From Isoetes taiwanensis (taxonomy: Eukaryota > Streptophyta > Lycopodiopsida > Isoetales > Isoetaceae): a stretch of 64,000 nucleotides of DNA. Positions within the stretch are counted from its first letter, which is position 1. Every line of letters begins with the position of its first letter. Positions 36,786-48,038 of this stretch are shown piece after piece. The notes under the pieces are model-generated. The model was not told where the DNA came from, did not search any database, and was given only the letters and a program-made list of their open reading frames with translations. The position numbers were made by a program, and so were the translations under genes. The DNA is taken from contig JAJEKV010000101.1 of assembly GCA_021234155.1 (NCBI GenBank), forward strand, positions 2,213,089 to 2,277,088, written 5' to 3'.

Positions 36786-36872
36786 TCATCTGTTTGGTGA
36801 TTTTTAAACTTTACGTGTGATGAAATGTTTTGAGGCTAAAACCATTAACCAAGGTAGGTAATGGAGTGCCAT

Positions 36873-37860
36873 CTAACTCTGCCAGGTTGGAAAACGCTGG
36901 TCCGACCACTTGAACAATTTGATAAGGGCCAAGCCAACGAAACTTGAGTTTACCCTAAAAATTTTTGTACACGGAATCATAAAGAAGAACCAAATCGCCT
37001 TCTTTGAATGTTTTTGTCTTCGATGTTTGTCATGTAAAGATTTTTGCAATCGTTGTCCATGAAGAACACGAATATAAGCATCCCTTCGAAGTTCATCCAA
37101 GCTTTCTAATTGATAGACCCGTTCTTTGAGTGCGGCAGTGGGATCATGAGCGGTTGCCGGTTGAAAACGGTGTTGGAAGGATGTATTCAAACGGCATGAG
37201 AGCTTCCCGACCATAAACCAATTTGAAAGGAGTGTGACCCAGTAGCAATCTTGAAACAAGTATTGTAGGCCCAAAGAAACGAGAGGGAAGTTTTGTTTGC
37301 CCACCTGTGCGTGAAGCATCACAAATTTTCTTGAGAATGGTGACGAGTTTTGTTGGTGCTTTCACAAACCATTACCTTGAGGATAGTAAGGTGTGCTCTT
37401 GTGATGATGGATCGAGATAATCCGTCAAATCGACTCCTTTATGGTATGATTGATGAAATGGACACCACGATCACCGACCCGCTCAGGTGGGGCAAATCGC
37501 GTGATGATTTGTTGATAAAGGACCGGCCGTGGCTTTGCCTGCGGTGTTGTGCGGAAGTGCACAAGCTTCCGCCCATTTAGTAGCATAGTCGGTGAGAACC
37601 AGAATGTAACGCACGGTGTGCTGCGCAGAGGGTCGATGGGTCCCACAAAATCCATTCCCCATTTGCCGAAGGGAAGTGGCGCGGCAACCGGGCGTCAAGG
37701 GAAGAGCGTCACGGCCGTCGGCCGCCCCACCACTGGCAAGCATCACACGCGGCTTGGCGCGTGCGAGCGTCTTTGAAGAGCGTGGGCCAAAAATACCCAA
37801 ACTAGAAGGATTTTTGCGTCGCGGTGGTGTCACCATGAAAATGACCACCATCTAGCCCTT
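36873..37860 (-). pseudogene. Element B integrase
   Basis: Minus-strand frames give MGNGFCGTHRPSA (relic of 'WGmDFvGPidp'), then YILVLTDYATKWAEACALP (second strand of the catalytic core) and ILKKICDASRTG with HTPFKLVYGREALMPFEYIL. The C-terminal region KKAIWFFFMIPCTK is a shifted version of the 'GDLVLLYDSR' block in A. Domain order matches Ty3/gypsy integrases. Confidence 0.75.
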
Positions 37861-37964
37861 GATGAGCTTCTCGAACAATATCCGAACTTCATGAGGTAGA
37901 ACACGGGCGTCGAAGGATGGTGTCCTTACCCTTTTGTAGAGATGTCCCGCAAACCATGGTGTAG

Positions 37965-38804
37965 TCACGCGGACCTCGCGGAGAAATTGATGGCGACGGA
38001 TTGCCGCTTGGCGAGAGAGCCGCCTCGCCTTCCGTGGAAGAGCACCGTGAGGAGGTACTGCTGAAAATCATGGAACCAATGTGGTGTTGCCGCGACTAAA
38101 AAGAGTCGAAAGCATCGTGAAAGGCGCCTCGAGACTCCAGTTGAGGGATCATCCGTGTGGATGCGTGAAAGATAATCCGACAACATGAGATTTGCCGCCT
38201 TATGAACGATTTCAAAAGGGCAAATTCTTGGAGAAGAAGGACCCAACGTGCAATGCGTCCGTGGGCGGGACTTGTTGATCAAATAAAGGAGTGCTTGGTG
38301 GTCCACAAAGAACTTGATTTTGACTGCCCAAAAGGTAGTGACTGAGCGTTGGACACGTAAAATGAGACCCAAAGCTTCACGCCTGCGGGCGTAATAGTTG
38401 GGCGCCGCCAGAATTGAGTTTTCTACCGGTGTATCGATTTGGTTTGTCGGGCAAAGATCATACTCTTGGCAAAAGAACAGCTCCAATAGCAAACGCCGAG
38501 ACATCGACATGAACATGAAAGGGCTTGTCCCATTGAGGAGGAACAAGAACCGGGCCTGAGTAAGCAAAAGCTTCAACCGTTGGAAAGCAAAGATCGCCTG
38601 GGAATTCCAAGCCCGTGGATTCGTCACCGTGAGTTTATGAATGGGATCCGCAATGGCCGCTAGTCCAGGAATGAAGGTGGAGTAATAATTGACCTTACCC
38701 GTGAAAGACCGCGGTTCCCCTTGATATTGGCCGGGTGCTTGAGCCTTGAGCACCACAACCCATTTTGGCGGGATCTCGTGGTGATACCGCTTTCTGGTCG
38801 ACAA
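37965..38804 (-). pseudogene. Element B RT connection and RNase H
   Basis: This 279-codon frame contains GKVNYYSTFIPGLAAIADPI (connection), then FFVDHQALLYLINKSRP and FEIVHKAANLMLSDYLSRIH, the C-terminal RNase H signature ('tDhkaL.yl' ... 'kG..N..aDaLSR'). The catalytic Asp positions are partly visible. Downstream is a spacer to the integrase. Confidence 0.8.
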
Positions 38805-38874
38805 CGCGGCTCAACAACACCGAGGGTGGCGCAAAAGGTGCATTTCTCGTGATTGAGACTAATGCCTGGACTCA

Positions 38875-39680
38875 TCACATTTCTCGAAGACGAAGTTCCA
38901 ATTTATCCAAATGGTCAGCCATGGAACCAGAGGCGTAGAAGTCATCTTGAAAAATTTGTAAGAAGGGATTTTCCTTCATGAAATCATGAAAACCGAGAGC
39001 ATGATGCGTTGAAATGTTGATGGAGAGTTTGATAATCCAAAAAGGAACCACCTTGTAGGCAAAAAAGCCCCCTGGTGGTGAAAGTAGTCTTGAGTTGATC
39101 AGTTCTTTGATTGAGATCTCGATTGTAGCCGAAAAACCATCCATGAAGGAGTACATCTCATGTCCAAATACCTCTTCGAAACGATCTGTGAAGGGAAGTG
39201 GAAAAATGATCACGCCCGCGGGGCTGATTGAGTTTTCGGTAGTCCACCGCACGCGGATCTTACCATTGTGTTTGAGAGGCAATGACGATGGGGCTCACCC
39301 ATTCGAAATGTTTGACCTCATAGATCAAACCCGCAAAGGGAGTTTGTCAATTTCCCTTGACGCGATCCGCACGGTAATTAGGGTTGAGCCGGTCTGCATC
39401 GTTGCTAAACCGGTCGCGGCATCGATTTGGTAGGAATGGTGAGTTCCCCAAAGCTTTTGTTGATTCCCGAAGATCTCGTAACTCCAGTGAAAATGTGTTT
39501 GAATTTTTGAACAGCTTGACTACCCCACAATACGATAAGGGGCGGAAGATTTGGCAAAAGAATGCGACGGGTTGATTGTTGCCCACGCCCACGATCTCAA
39601 CCCGAGTCTCAATATGAGGGATCACCGGTGTCTTGGACAATATGAGCGGCGGTTGAAGCATAACAGATGATCGTTGCACT
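38875..39680 (-). pseudogene. Element B reverse transcriptase
   Basis: Frame 38875-39282 shows the RT order: GKIRVRW (fingers), FPLPFTDRFEEV, GHEMYSFMDGFSATIEISIK (D-x-x-S-G-Y-N-Q-I region with small losses), FAYKVVPFWI (relic of 'fayk.mPFGL'), and the active-site strand FLQIFQDDF with D-D (where F/YxDD is expected), then ADHLDKLELRL. The F-x-D-D-F and 'YNQI' type motifs point to the Tat/Athila side. Frame 39347-39679 upstream holds the N-terminal RT part with EILGVGNNQPVA-like sequence. Confidence 0.8.
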
Positions 39681-39851
39681 TTTATGGTGAAAAGAGGGTT
39701 GCCGAAGTTTCATCCAGCCAGAGGTTGCTTCATGACGCCGTGTACATCAACGTGGAGTTGCGGAGGTTCAAAGATCCGAAAAGTGATCAACACGTTGGAT
39801 TCGATTGCAAGGAGCCGTAAGGGTCAAGCAAAGCGCCCATACCGGTCCCGA

Positions 39852-40544
39852 TCAAGAGTCATTTCTCCCCAAGGATCGGATATTCGGGTAGGATGACGAG
39901 GCGCACTCACGTGGAGCCTGAACTTGATAAATATTTTGAGCTTCCTCAGAATCCGTGTCCGAGAGAGAGGGTTCCGCATGTTCAACAGAAATGATCCTGC
40001 CTGTTTGCAAGTCCATGGTGGCATTGAGGTGACCATCAGTGATGACTAACTGGTCCGTGGCCCAGTAATGGATACTCTTGGCCTGGCGGAGAAAAGGTCT
40101 GCCGACCAACATTTCATAGTCACCGGATCTTCGCCCGGCTTTCCAAACTCCAAATTCCATGGGGAAGCGGAGATCACCGATGTTGATGTGAAGAAGAGGC
40201 GTGACGCCTTGAGGTCGCGTGATATGGCCATTAGCCAACTTGATGTCATATGGGGCACGAAAGAGTTGTGTGATGCCCATTTGTTTGCGGAGTTTATCCG
40301 TGATGAGATTGACTGCGCTACCTCCATCTATTTGAACATGGTTGACTTGCTGATTACCCACCGTGGCATGGACCGTGGGTGTAGAGGTAGCCACAGCCCC
40401 AACTAAAACAGTTGGGAGTGGTAACTGGTCCTTGAGAGCGTGACGAGTTTGAGAATGGTTGCCAAGCTTAAAGGAATTTTGATCTTGGCTAGCTCCTCTT
40501 GGAGTTCCGTGAGGCACATGAGAAAAAGGATCTGGCGGTTCCAC
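39852..40544 (-). CDS. Element B aspartic protease region (230-codon open frame)
   Basis: This is the best preserved frame of the family. It carries VNHVQIDGGSAVNLITDKLR (active-site loop D-G-G-S), then IKLANGHITRPQG, then LHINIGDLRFPMEFGVW, then MLVGRPFLRQAKSIHY, corresponding to the second hydrophobic strand and the 'iiGrpwl' motif before the RT of plant Ty3/gypsy elements. The protease matures the polyprotein. The Thr/Ser-to-Gly change at the D-x-G triad position is a lineage feature, not necessarily a loss of function. Upstream sequence of gag is in another frame. Confidence 0.75.
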   Translation of the reverse strand: MEPPDPFSHVPHGTPRGASQDQNSFKLGNHSQTRHALKDQLPLPTVLVGAVATSTPTVHATVGNQQVNHVQIDGGSAVNLITDKLRKQMGITQLFRAPYDIKLANGHITRPQGVTPLLHINIGDLRFPMEFGVWKAGRRSGDYEMLVGRPFLRQAKSIHYWATDQLVITDGHLNATMDLQTGRIISVEHAEPSLSDTDSEEAQNIYQVQAPRECASSSYPNIRSLGRNDS

Positions 40545-40999
40545 GGGTCTTTGGAGTCGCGTGGTAGTGAAGCGGCAACTTCTTTGAGTAAGTCAACCTC
40601 TGCGGCAATATTGGGATACGCCCGAGAGCCGTGGAGGTTGAGATGTGGAAGGTGTATCTTGTCTTTGTTGAGCTCCTCGTGGTGGCATGAACATTCGCTA
40701 GCGCAGCGCCTTCAAAGCAGCCTTTGCATGAGATTTAAAATGCTTTGGCTAACTTTAGGCATGACATGTGGCATGAGTTTCTCCAAGTCGTGCAAAGTGA
40801 ACCTTTTTTTTTTCCCTCATGAGGAATGGTGTCAACCGCAAAGGCGGTTCGCGTGCCATTTGGAATAATGGTCAAGGGCGGATGCCCCGGTGAAATCGTG
40901 TAACCAAACCAACCCAATTGGATGGCTGGACCGGAGGATTAAGTGCCCGAAAAGATTTCCTCCTGTGGCTTGTTGATCCAAATTTTAGGTTGATTTGCC

Positions 41000-42596
41000 G
41001 GAGCTGGTTGATAGCGTGATTGCCGAGGGCGCTCTTGGTGGCTTCTTAAGAACTGGTCACCGCCTTGTTTGCCATTAGCAATCGAGTTGGTAAGCCGAGT
41101 GAGGCGGACCGATGTGGTCCGATTGGTGCCGGGAAGCCGCACGAACTTGTGGAAGTTGAGGGCACCGCCGTGGTGGTATGACCCCATTCTTGATAGTGAT
41201 AACACCGAAGCTTTAGAAGGATCAAAAAGGAGGACGGGTTGGGTCCCCGTTGTTGCCCCCTGCTACCGGAGCAGAGTTGAGTGGTTGCACCGGGGTGGTG
41301 GGGCCGATAGTGCGATTGTTGATGAGGTGTGGTTTGCACTTGATAAACCGGTTTGTTGCGAATCTGTGGGATGAGTGCGAAAGTGCACTCTTCCGTGGCA
41401 TGATTGCACATGTTGCATCTCTTGCAATGAGGCGGGCCATTGGTGGAGTTGCACTCATTTGCCAAGTGGCCTTGGTATTTGCAGATATGGCACCGATCCG
41501 ACCGCTACCGCGGATTTGCGTGTTGAGGGCTGGACATCCGTCTGCGGAACCATAACAGTGGAATGAAAGGGAGCTCTCGGAAGAGCCACGCACGAGAGGA
41601 AACATTGGATCGAAAGTGATTGACAAGATCAATAGCCCGCCCAAGGTCTTGGGACGCAGTATTCCGCCATGAGTCAATAGCCGGAGGAAGTCCTTGGAGA
41701 AACCGCACCAAAAAATCGCTCGTGGTTGATACCCCGGAGTTTACCGAGCGTAATGTGAAGTCGACCGCAAAATCCCCTGCGCACTGCGGGCTCTTGTTGA
41801 AGTTCATTGAGTTGCTTGAGATGAAGTTGATCATCATCCGTGGGTCCCATAATGAGAAAGAAAAGCAGCCGCATTTCACCTCTTGTTTCCAATGGCTTTT
41901 GTTGGACATGAGCCATTGATGAGGAGAGCCACGCAGGTGGTGGAAAAGATGTGGAATTTCAGTTGAGGTTGCGCATGACCATTTAGGGACAGCTAGAGCC
42001 TCAAATTCTTCCATGTGGGCCCGAGCACTTTGGTCTAAGGGTTTGCCTTTAGGTGTTGCCAAAGGTGGGATAAGTCGGTTCCGAGTCCGGAAGGTAGATG
42101 TGAAAGTGCTTGGCCGACGTAAAAACAAAGATAGTGAGGATATTGAGGTTGAGTTGGATGTGGCATGGTGCCTAAGGACCCTCCCCGATGAAGGGGTGAT
42201 CATGGTTGAGGAACCCAAGCTGCTTGAGCATTGGTTTTGAGATCCGTAAGGTTGTAAAACAGAAGGGCAAGGGGAAATGTAGGGGAAAGGATATTCTGGG
42301 TAGGTGCAAAAGAGACTTGTGGATATCCTTGCCCACCCGGGAGATGATGGTTGTGAAGGAAGAGGCGATGGGTCAAGAATGATGGATGTAAAACTGTTCA
42401 GTGTATGAAAGTACCTGTTGAGAAGGTTGAGCCCCTGATAGGGCTCCCCATAGTGATGAGGAGGTGATCGAGGCCGGTGGAGCAATGTTTGCACGCTTGG
42501 GGCGGGAACCGGACGAGACAGACACGAGGGGTGGGTGGCCCGATCGGCCCTAGACCGAAGATGGCCTCCCTCTATGTCATAAGCGCATCCATACAT
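41000..42596 (-). pseudogene. Element B gag
   Basis: The 363-codon frame 41505-42596 opens with MYGCAYDIEGGHLRSR. It has a Pro/Ser-rich N-terminus, then a capsid-like part containing DQSARAHMEEFEALAVPKW and FLVRFLQGLPPAIDSW. A further frame (41046-41465) holds MANECNSTNGPPHCKRCNMC with NHATEEC (CCHC-type double knuckle) and later LRCYHYQEWGHTTT (third knuckle relic). Gag packages the RNA. Two or three single-base shifts separate the parts. Confidence 0.75.
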
Positions 42597-42730
42597 GTCG
42601 CCACAGCTTCAACCGATGGCGCTCAAAGCTGAGATGCCGCCTGAAAGGAGTTCTTCCGGGCGGAAATTTCTAACACATGGGCGCATGTAAGAAAGTATGA
42701 TTGAATCGCACTCCACGGCAGGACATGGGC

Positions 42731-43283
42731 TGTTTGGGGGTCCGGGTTCGAGAACTCTCGAAGACCCTCTCCGCGGAGGACCCGGTGGATCTAACAGAGA
42801 GTCCGGGGACTATGTCACGCCGATTTGTAAGAAAAGAACAAGAAGAAGAAAAAAGGGGGAACAAATATGAGGAAAATGATAAGCTTCCTTGATATCAATG
42901 ATGAACATACATGAGCTCTCGCAATAGAGAGAAAAACCGAAAGGAGACAAGACTCAAAACTCATCTAGAACTCATGTGCGAAGCTCTAGTCATATATATA
43001 GTACAATGGCCTTTGGCCCAATATAGACACTCGACCGGGATCTCTGCCGACTCGAAGGAGGCCCCGACAGGGAATCTTGCCGGGCAGCCTCTTGAGGTGC
43101 TCGGGATCACGCCGACGCTGGCGGTGATGGCCCGCCACTTGTCTGAGCGGCGCTCTCTGAGTGGCCGCCGCTTGGCTTCTCTTGGGCCTTAGATGACCAC
43201 CTGCGGGTTGACTGTGGATCCTTGTGCTTGACCTCGGTCCGTCAGAGCATGAATAGTCCTCGCACGAGGCAATGTGACTAACA
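42731..43283 (-). repeat. 5' LTR of element B
   Basis: Reverse strand runs TGTTAGTCACATTGCC...CCCCAAACA. Same blocks as the other three LTRs of this family, including the strand-reversed GGCCCAATATAGACACTC. Flanked on the right by ATGTG. Confidence 0.9.
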
Positions 43284-43288
43284 ATGTG

Positions 43289-44492
43289 CCGAAACATACC
43301 TGCCTATGGGCTCTACAAGTCATGTAGTCGGGCATGTCCCTCTCCCTCTCCCATAGCTGCCCCTTACCTCGATCCCCCCTCATGGCTCGGCTCAACTAAT
43401 CTAGAGATACCCACTTCCCTCCCTAGGTGGAAGGCTAACTTCCCGGGGTAAGATCTGGCGGTCATCTCGGGCAAAATATGTCGAGTGTAGTAGGGGGTCC
43501 TAGTCGTGGCTTGCATGCAGGTCAAAGAGATGGTCAAAGGCGGAAAGCCTCTCCAGGGAAATCACGGATGTGGTCGCAATCGGTCGTATCATCAACAAAG
43601 TTGGTGGGCCATTGAGCGAGAGATGGATATAAAAAGATGGTTTAGAAGAACCGGATGAGAGCCCGGAAAATCGCCCCTAAGATGGTGAGAGCAATTTAGG
43701 TGAAGGGAAAATGGCAAATGACTTTTATAGACTAGGGTTGCCTCGGCTTAGGTAATGCCTGAGGGTTCTTGATCGAACATACCTTTGTTCTAAGGCTATG
43801 GATCTCCAAATAAGGTACCATGAAGTGCAAATCCCACGAAAACAAGGCAAGAAACACTATATGGCATTTTGTTGGGTCCAATTTGGACAATCTTGGTCAA
43901 CCGGGTCAACTTCGAAAGTGGGCTCGCAGTGAAAGGGTCTCAAGCGCCGAACGCAGAGGCGTTTGGCAGCCCGAGTCACCCGCTTGACCAATTTCTCGAG
44001 AAAACTAAATATTTCTAAGGGTTGTAAGATACTAACATGTCTATTTGGATCAATTCTAACCTAGCTAGTAACTTATTTCATGCTAATTGGACATATAGAA
44101 GTGCTATTTCAAGGCACCCGGGCAAGTTGGCGCTGCTTTAATGACAGAGGGCGCTTACGGACTTACCGATTTAGCCAATTTACGCTACTTTTGGGTATTT
44201 TTGGCCAAAATTAAGTTCTAAACTAGATTCCTACGCAAATTCTAAGCATTCAACTAACTTTTGCACAAAATTTAGATCAATTTTGCCCCAAAATCGATGT
44301 AATTCCGTGGGTTCGCTACAAGCGGATTCAACGTCCCTTGAGCAGGCGCGCTAGTGCGGACTCACCCGTGTCGCCAATTTTGAGCCAAATTTTGATTCTT
44401 ATGCTAAAATTTTATGCTAATTAAACAATCCTAAACATTCTAATTATGATACAAAAAGATTATACTCACAATTAATTCATACAAGAATACTA
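43289..44492. other. Element C interior, nothing recognised
   Basis: No coding motif or repeat boundary was seen between the B insertion and the minus-strand open frames further right. Confidence 0.4.
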
Positions 44493-45770
44493 TTATATCG
44501 TAGAAGAGCTTATTTTTACGCAGAAAAAATTGACTTTTATAGATAGTAAGTACAATATAGAGGGAAAACTTATATTTATAATGTTTACAAAAATTGGAGG
44601 TCTTAAGGGCTTCTCCTTGCGGATCCTCCTCGGCCAGATCGTGAGTCCTTTGGCATCATCGTCACCCGCTTGGCGGATTGCGCACGAGGTTGCCTTCTTC
44701 GAAGAGCTGGACCAGCTCCGCTCTGATGCCTCCTGCCAGGGCCGGACCATCGGGGGTGTCACCCCAGTTTTTGTCCTCAACTCCCCAGAACCTCCCAAAG
44801 GAGCAGCTCGAGCGGCACCTTCGATGAGGAGATTAGTACGCTAGAAGTGCCTAATCTGTGAAACTCCAGTGCAGATTAGGTCCATGATGGACCTTCTTGA
44901 TTAACCGGCCTTGTGGTGGTGTTGGCGGCTGGTTCTTGTGCCCACCCTTAAGCGATACTTTTTATGCGTTCTACTTCTGATACCAATCATTGTACCTCTT
45001 CCCTTGGTGGAGGTACTCTGGTACACTTTCTTGCGGCGGCCGGAATTCCGCGATCTTGCTTTAACATGAATTCCGGCTAAAGCCCTGCTCTATCTTGATG
45101 ACCTTTGGTGGCTTGGGCCACTTGGGATATAGTGGCGTGGGGTTTGAGAGCTCCGTCCTGGTTCCGGGCTCTTCTTACATTTTACTTTGTTGCTTCCACT
45201 TTCCTCCTCTTCTTCCTCCTCATCGGTGGGGGTCCCGGCCCGAGGCTCCTCAATGTGGACCGTCCCCTTGGGTAGTCTTGAGTCCCCGGACCTTTTTCTC
45301 TCTCCTTCTTGCCTCCTTTTCCCCCCTCGCTTTCATCCTCCCCGGCCCGTCTCCTTGGGCCCACCGCCACCTTCTCATTCCCCTTCTTCTTGCTCGAGGG
45401 TACCAACCTGGCGTGCTCTTCTGCCGCACTCCTATTCTTGTTCTTGCTCTTCTTGCCTTCTTTGCTCTTGCTCCTAGCTGCTCACTCTTGCTCCTTTGCT
45501 GGTCCCTCCTGCTGCTCTTCCTCTGGTCCGGACAGAGAACCAAAGTGAGCGGTCGTCCATCTGTTGTGTCTCGACGAAGGAGCTACTCTGGGCCTCCTCC
45601 TGGGAGGCGTGGAAAGTGTCGTCCGTGGAGCTAGACGACTCTTCTTCCCTCCTCGGTTGAAGATGCTCGGGGATCTTCTTGCACACCTGCTGGCTGGCCG
45701 CCGCCATGGAGGGTGTGTGGCAATTGAACTTCCCCGGCGATGCATTTGGTCCCTCGCCATATCTTCACTT
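44493..45770 (-). pseudogene. Minus-strand open frames near the 5' end of element C (gag-like?)
   Basis: The minus strand opens with MARDQMHRRGSS and MAAASQQVCKKIPEHLQPR (45760 and 45707), then a very basic/acidic stretch (SSKKKGNEKVAVGPRRRAGE; GGKGGKKEREKG) and later PPPREEVQWLVSEVERIKSI. Position just after the PBS and direction fit a gag N-terminal region, but composition is low-complexity and no capsid motif is clear. The plus-strand Pro/Leu-rich frames here are shadows. Confidence 0.35.
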
Positions 45771-46300
45771 AAAGCAACCGATTATGTTAAAATTTGGTTA
45801 ACAAAAAGGGGGGAGAAATGGGGTGGCAAGAAAATATTTAAAAAGGAAGATGCTCTAGGAAATAATCTCTTACCATTAATCGCCCTATTAATTAGCCTCC
45901 CCTATTAATTATCTTGGTATACCCCTTTATTAGTATATGATTAATGCTATATTATACCATGAAATTCGAATTTTTCTAATGGTTTGAAGTGTTAATCATG
46001 AATTTGCACCATTTTTCACCCGGGTCTCGGACTGGGATGATTCTTCGACCCATTTTGGGTGAAATCTGATGCTGATGCATAATTTTCACTCCAACTTTAC
46101 TAGAATGTTAATTTGACTCATTCTTTTTTCCCCATCTAACAACTTAGCCTATTCTTACGGATCCACTACCTAGGAGAAAATTTTCCCCTTTTTCGAGGTT
46201 CCATGGTGGGGAATTTTCATTCCACACCCTATTAGGGCCTGTTAGACTACTTACTAGGGACATGGTCGCTTAGCTAGTTCCCCGGTCAACCAAGAACATC

Positions 46301-46312
46301 GCCTCGATACCA
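46301..46312 (-). promoter_or_regulatory. Primer binding site of element C (tRNA-iMet type)
   Basis: The reverse complement reads TGGTATCGAGGC, one base beside the 5' LTR. It resembles TGGTATCAGAGC, the complement of the initiator-tRNA-Met 3' end, with a local base swap. Confidence 0.6.
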
Positions 46313-46313
46313 T

Positions 46314-47968
46314 TGTGACATTCCCTACAAAATATATGACGCCTTTCCGTATTTACACTCCGTGAAAAATCCCCCATCCCACCCCTTCAACCGATTTAAG
46401 GCCTCCGCCTATCCCGCAAGACAGGGGTATCCCTAGTCGGGAAGGGGGACACGAAGCCGCCTTGCGCCCCCTTCCCCTATGGGCTCCTATCACAGCAGAA
46501 GTATAAACAACGTCAGAACTAGCAATAGCAATACATCACACTACCTCGAAGGGTAGCACATCCACATATCCATAGCTACAACAGAGATAACCTATGTCAT
46601 AAAACATGAGAGCTCCTACCCAAGGCTCATACTCTGGGGAGGTAGACCGGCTGGCTAGGCCTCAAGATAGAGCGGCACAGAGTCATAACAATGGCGGGCT
46701 GGCTATAGACAATGGCGAGGTTGACCACTCCATCCGCCCCTCTGTGTGCATACTTTGCAGATGGGCTAGATCGGGCTTTGGCATGACTCTAGCCTTCCAA
46801 ATATACAATCCCATGGTATCACTCTCCACGGACTACTCCAGTTGCATCTCCCTCGCCCGTTGAGGCAGGAAGGGTTTTATCTCCCCTTCACGGTCTAGGA
46901 GGTTCCACGCGGCTAGAGAATCATGGCGCACTAACATTCGCTCCCCCACTTACTTACCCCCAAAACAAGAGCAGGCCAACACCTCGCAACTTGAGAGGCG
47001 AGGGCAACACCATTGCCCCGGGGAGGTGTCGGACCCATGCCCGCCCCACCGCAAGTGACCGCCATAAGCCTAGCCCGCCATGGAGTCCCCAAGAGCCACA
47101 CTCCGCAGGGGCCCTCCCTCCGTATCTCTTCTAGCCCCGTTGTGTAGTGTGAGTCACGCCATAGCCCCTTAGCCTTGCGGTGGGTTCCTATGCAGGCAGC
47201 ATAATAATAGGAACTAAAGGGGTCTAACTAGGAGCATTACTAAGTAAGGCTACTAGGCTTCTCCCCCTTCCCAATACAAGAGGAGCAAACATGATCAACC
47301 ATCATCATACAACATCAGATCATGATAATCATCAGAATAACTTCTAACCTAATCATACATATCTAACTTACAGTTAGGGTTCCTTGATTAGGGTTCAAGA
47401 TGTTGAATAAGGGTTCTAGGATGGCTCTACTCTAGATCTTTAAATCTTGACTCATCCGAGGTGCTAACTTCCGGATGAACTACTATGAACACTAATCCAA
47501 ATACCTGCCCCGAAGTGCTCCCTCCCATTCCCTGGCGTCATGGTCCTTGAAGTGGTCGGCCCAGCCACTCCAAGATTGTGCACACACTCTGAGGGTCACG
47601 AGACTAGGCTATGCCATAGCAAACGCGGCTCGAAATGGGGTTTGAAAAGCGTAAGAAGGTTCCCAAGGTGTTAGGGCCCGAGAAAAGAGGACTAGGGTTA
47701 GGGTTTAGGTTAATATAGGTTAGGGTCCACATGGGATGACACGCGTGGTTCCACGTGGCTCCAATGGGATATGGCCATAATGGCGGTTGCCCAATAGGGT
47801 AAGGTCATGTGAAAATGGGCCTTATCCTAAGGTTATCTAAGTTATATACATAGCTTAGATATGCACCCATGCCACTTCTAAGGTATACAAGGCTACTTAA
47901 GTAGACTTGTATAGTGACGACCAAAAATATCGTGTTTATTTATAGCGTATATTTCCTCGAACGTCACA
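46314..47968 (-). repeat. 5' LTR of element C
   Basis: In plus-strand view it runs TGTGACATTCCC...TCGAACGTCACA, so the ends form the inverted repeat TGTGAC/GTCACA. Collinear with 16485-18150 (1655 against 1666 bp), with many substitutions and small indels. Confidence 0.87.
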
Positions 47969-48038
47969 AAAACGACCTATTGGTAGAAGAGGTTTCAATA
48001 AGATAGCATGGACATGGAGTTTACCTCCCCACTCATGA

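Larger units (their letters stand above)
34876..43288 (-). mobile_element. Ty3/gypsy retrotransposon B (complete, perfect TSD)
   Basis: LTRs at 34881-35431 and 42731-43283 are flanked by a perfect 5-bp duplication ATGTG (34876-34880 and 43284-43288). Same family as A: same LTR termini, same gag, DGGS protease, pol and C-terminal half of ORF3. Orientation is opposite to A. It is 8.4 kb against 11.0 kb for A, the difference being mainly about 2.6 kb missing between integrase and ORF3. Frames are longer than in A but still shifted. It was inserted into element C. Confidence 0.9.
16485..47968 (-). mobile_element. Ty3/gypsy retrotransposon C, host of two nested elements
   Basis: The paired ~1.66-kb direct repeats at 16485-18150 and 46314-47968 act as LTRs of a minus-strand element. 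A PBS adjoins the right copy, a purine-rich tract adjoins the left copy, and gag-pol remnants between them read in the minus direction. The right LTR has the inverted ends TGTGAC...GTCACA, as in chromovirus (for example Tekay-type) LTRs. Elements A (21575-32581) and B (34881-43283) interrupt C. Removing them leaves about 12 kb of C-related sequence. No matching target duplication was found at the outer ends (TGCAG on the left, AAAAC on the right), consistent with age or rearrangement. Confidence 0.75.

Noticed and set aside
45095-45634. 179-codon plus-strand Pro/Leu/Ser-rich ORF
   Set aside because: Composition is the mirror of the charged Lys/Arg/Glu minus-strand frame of element C; no motif.
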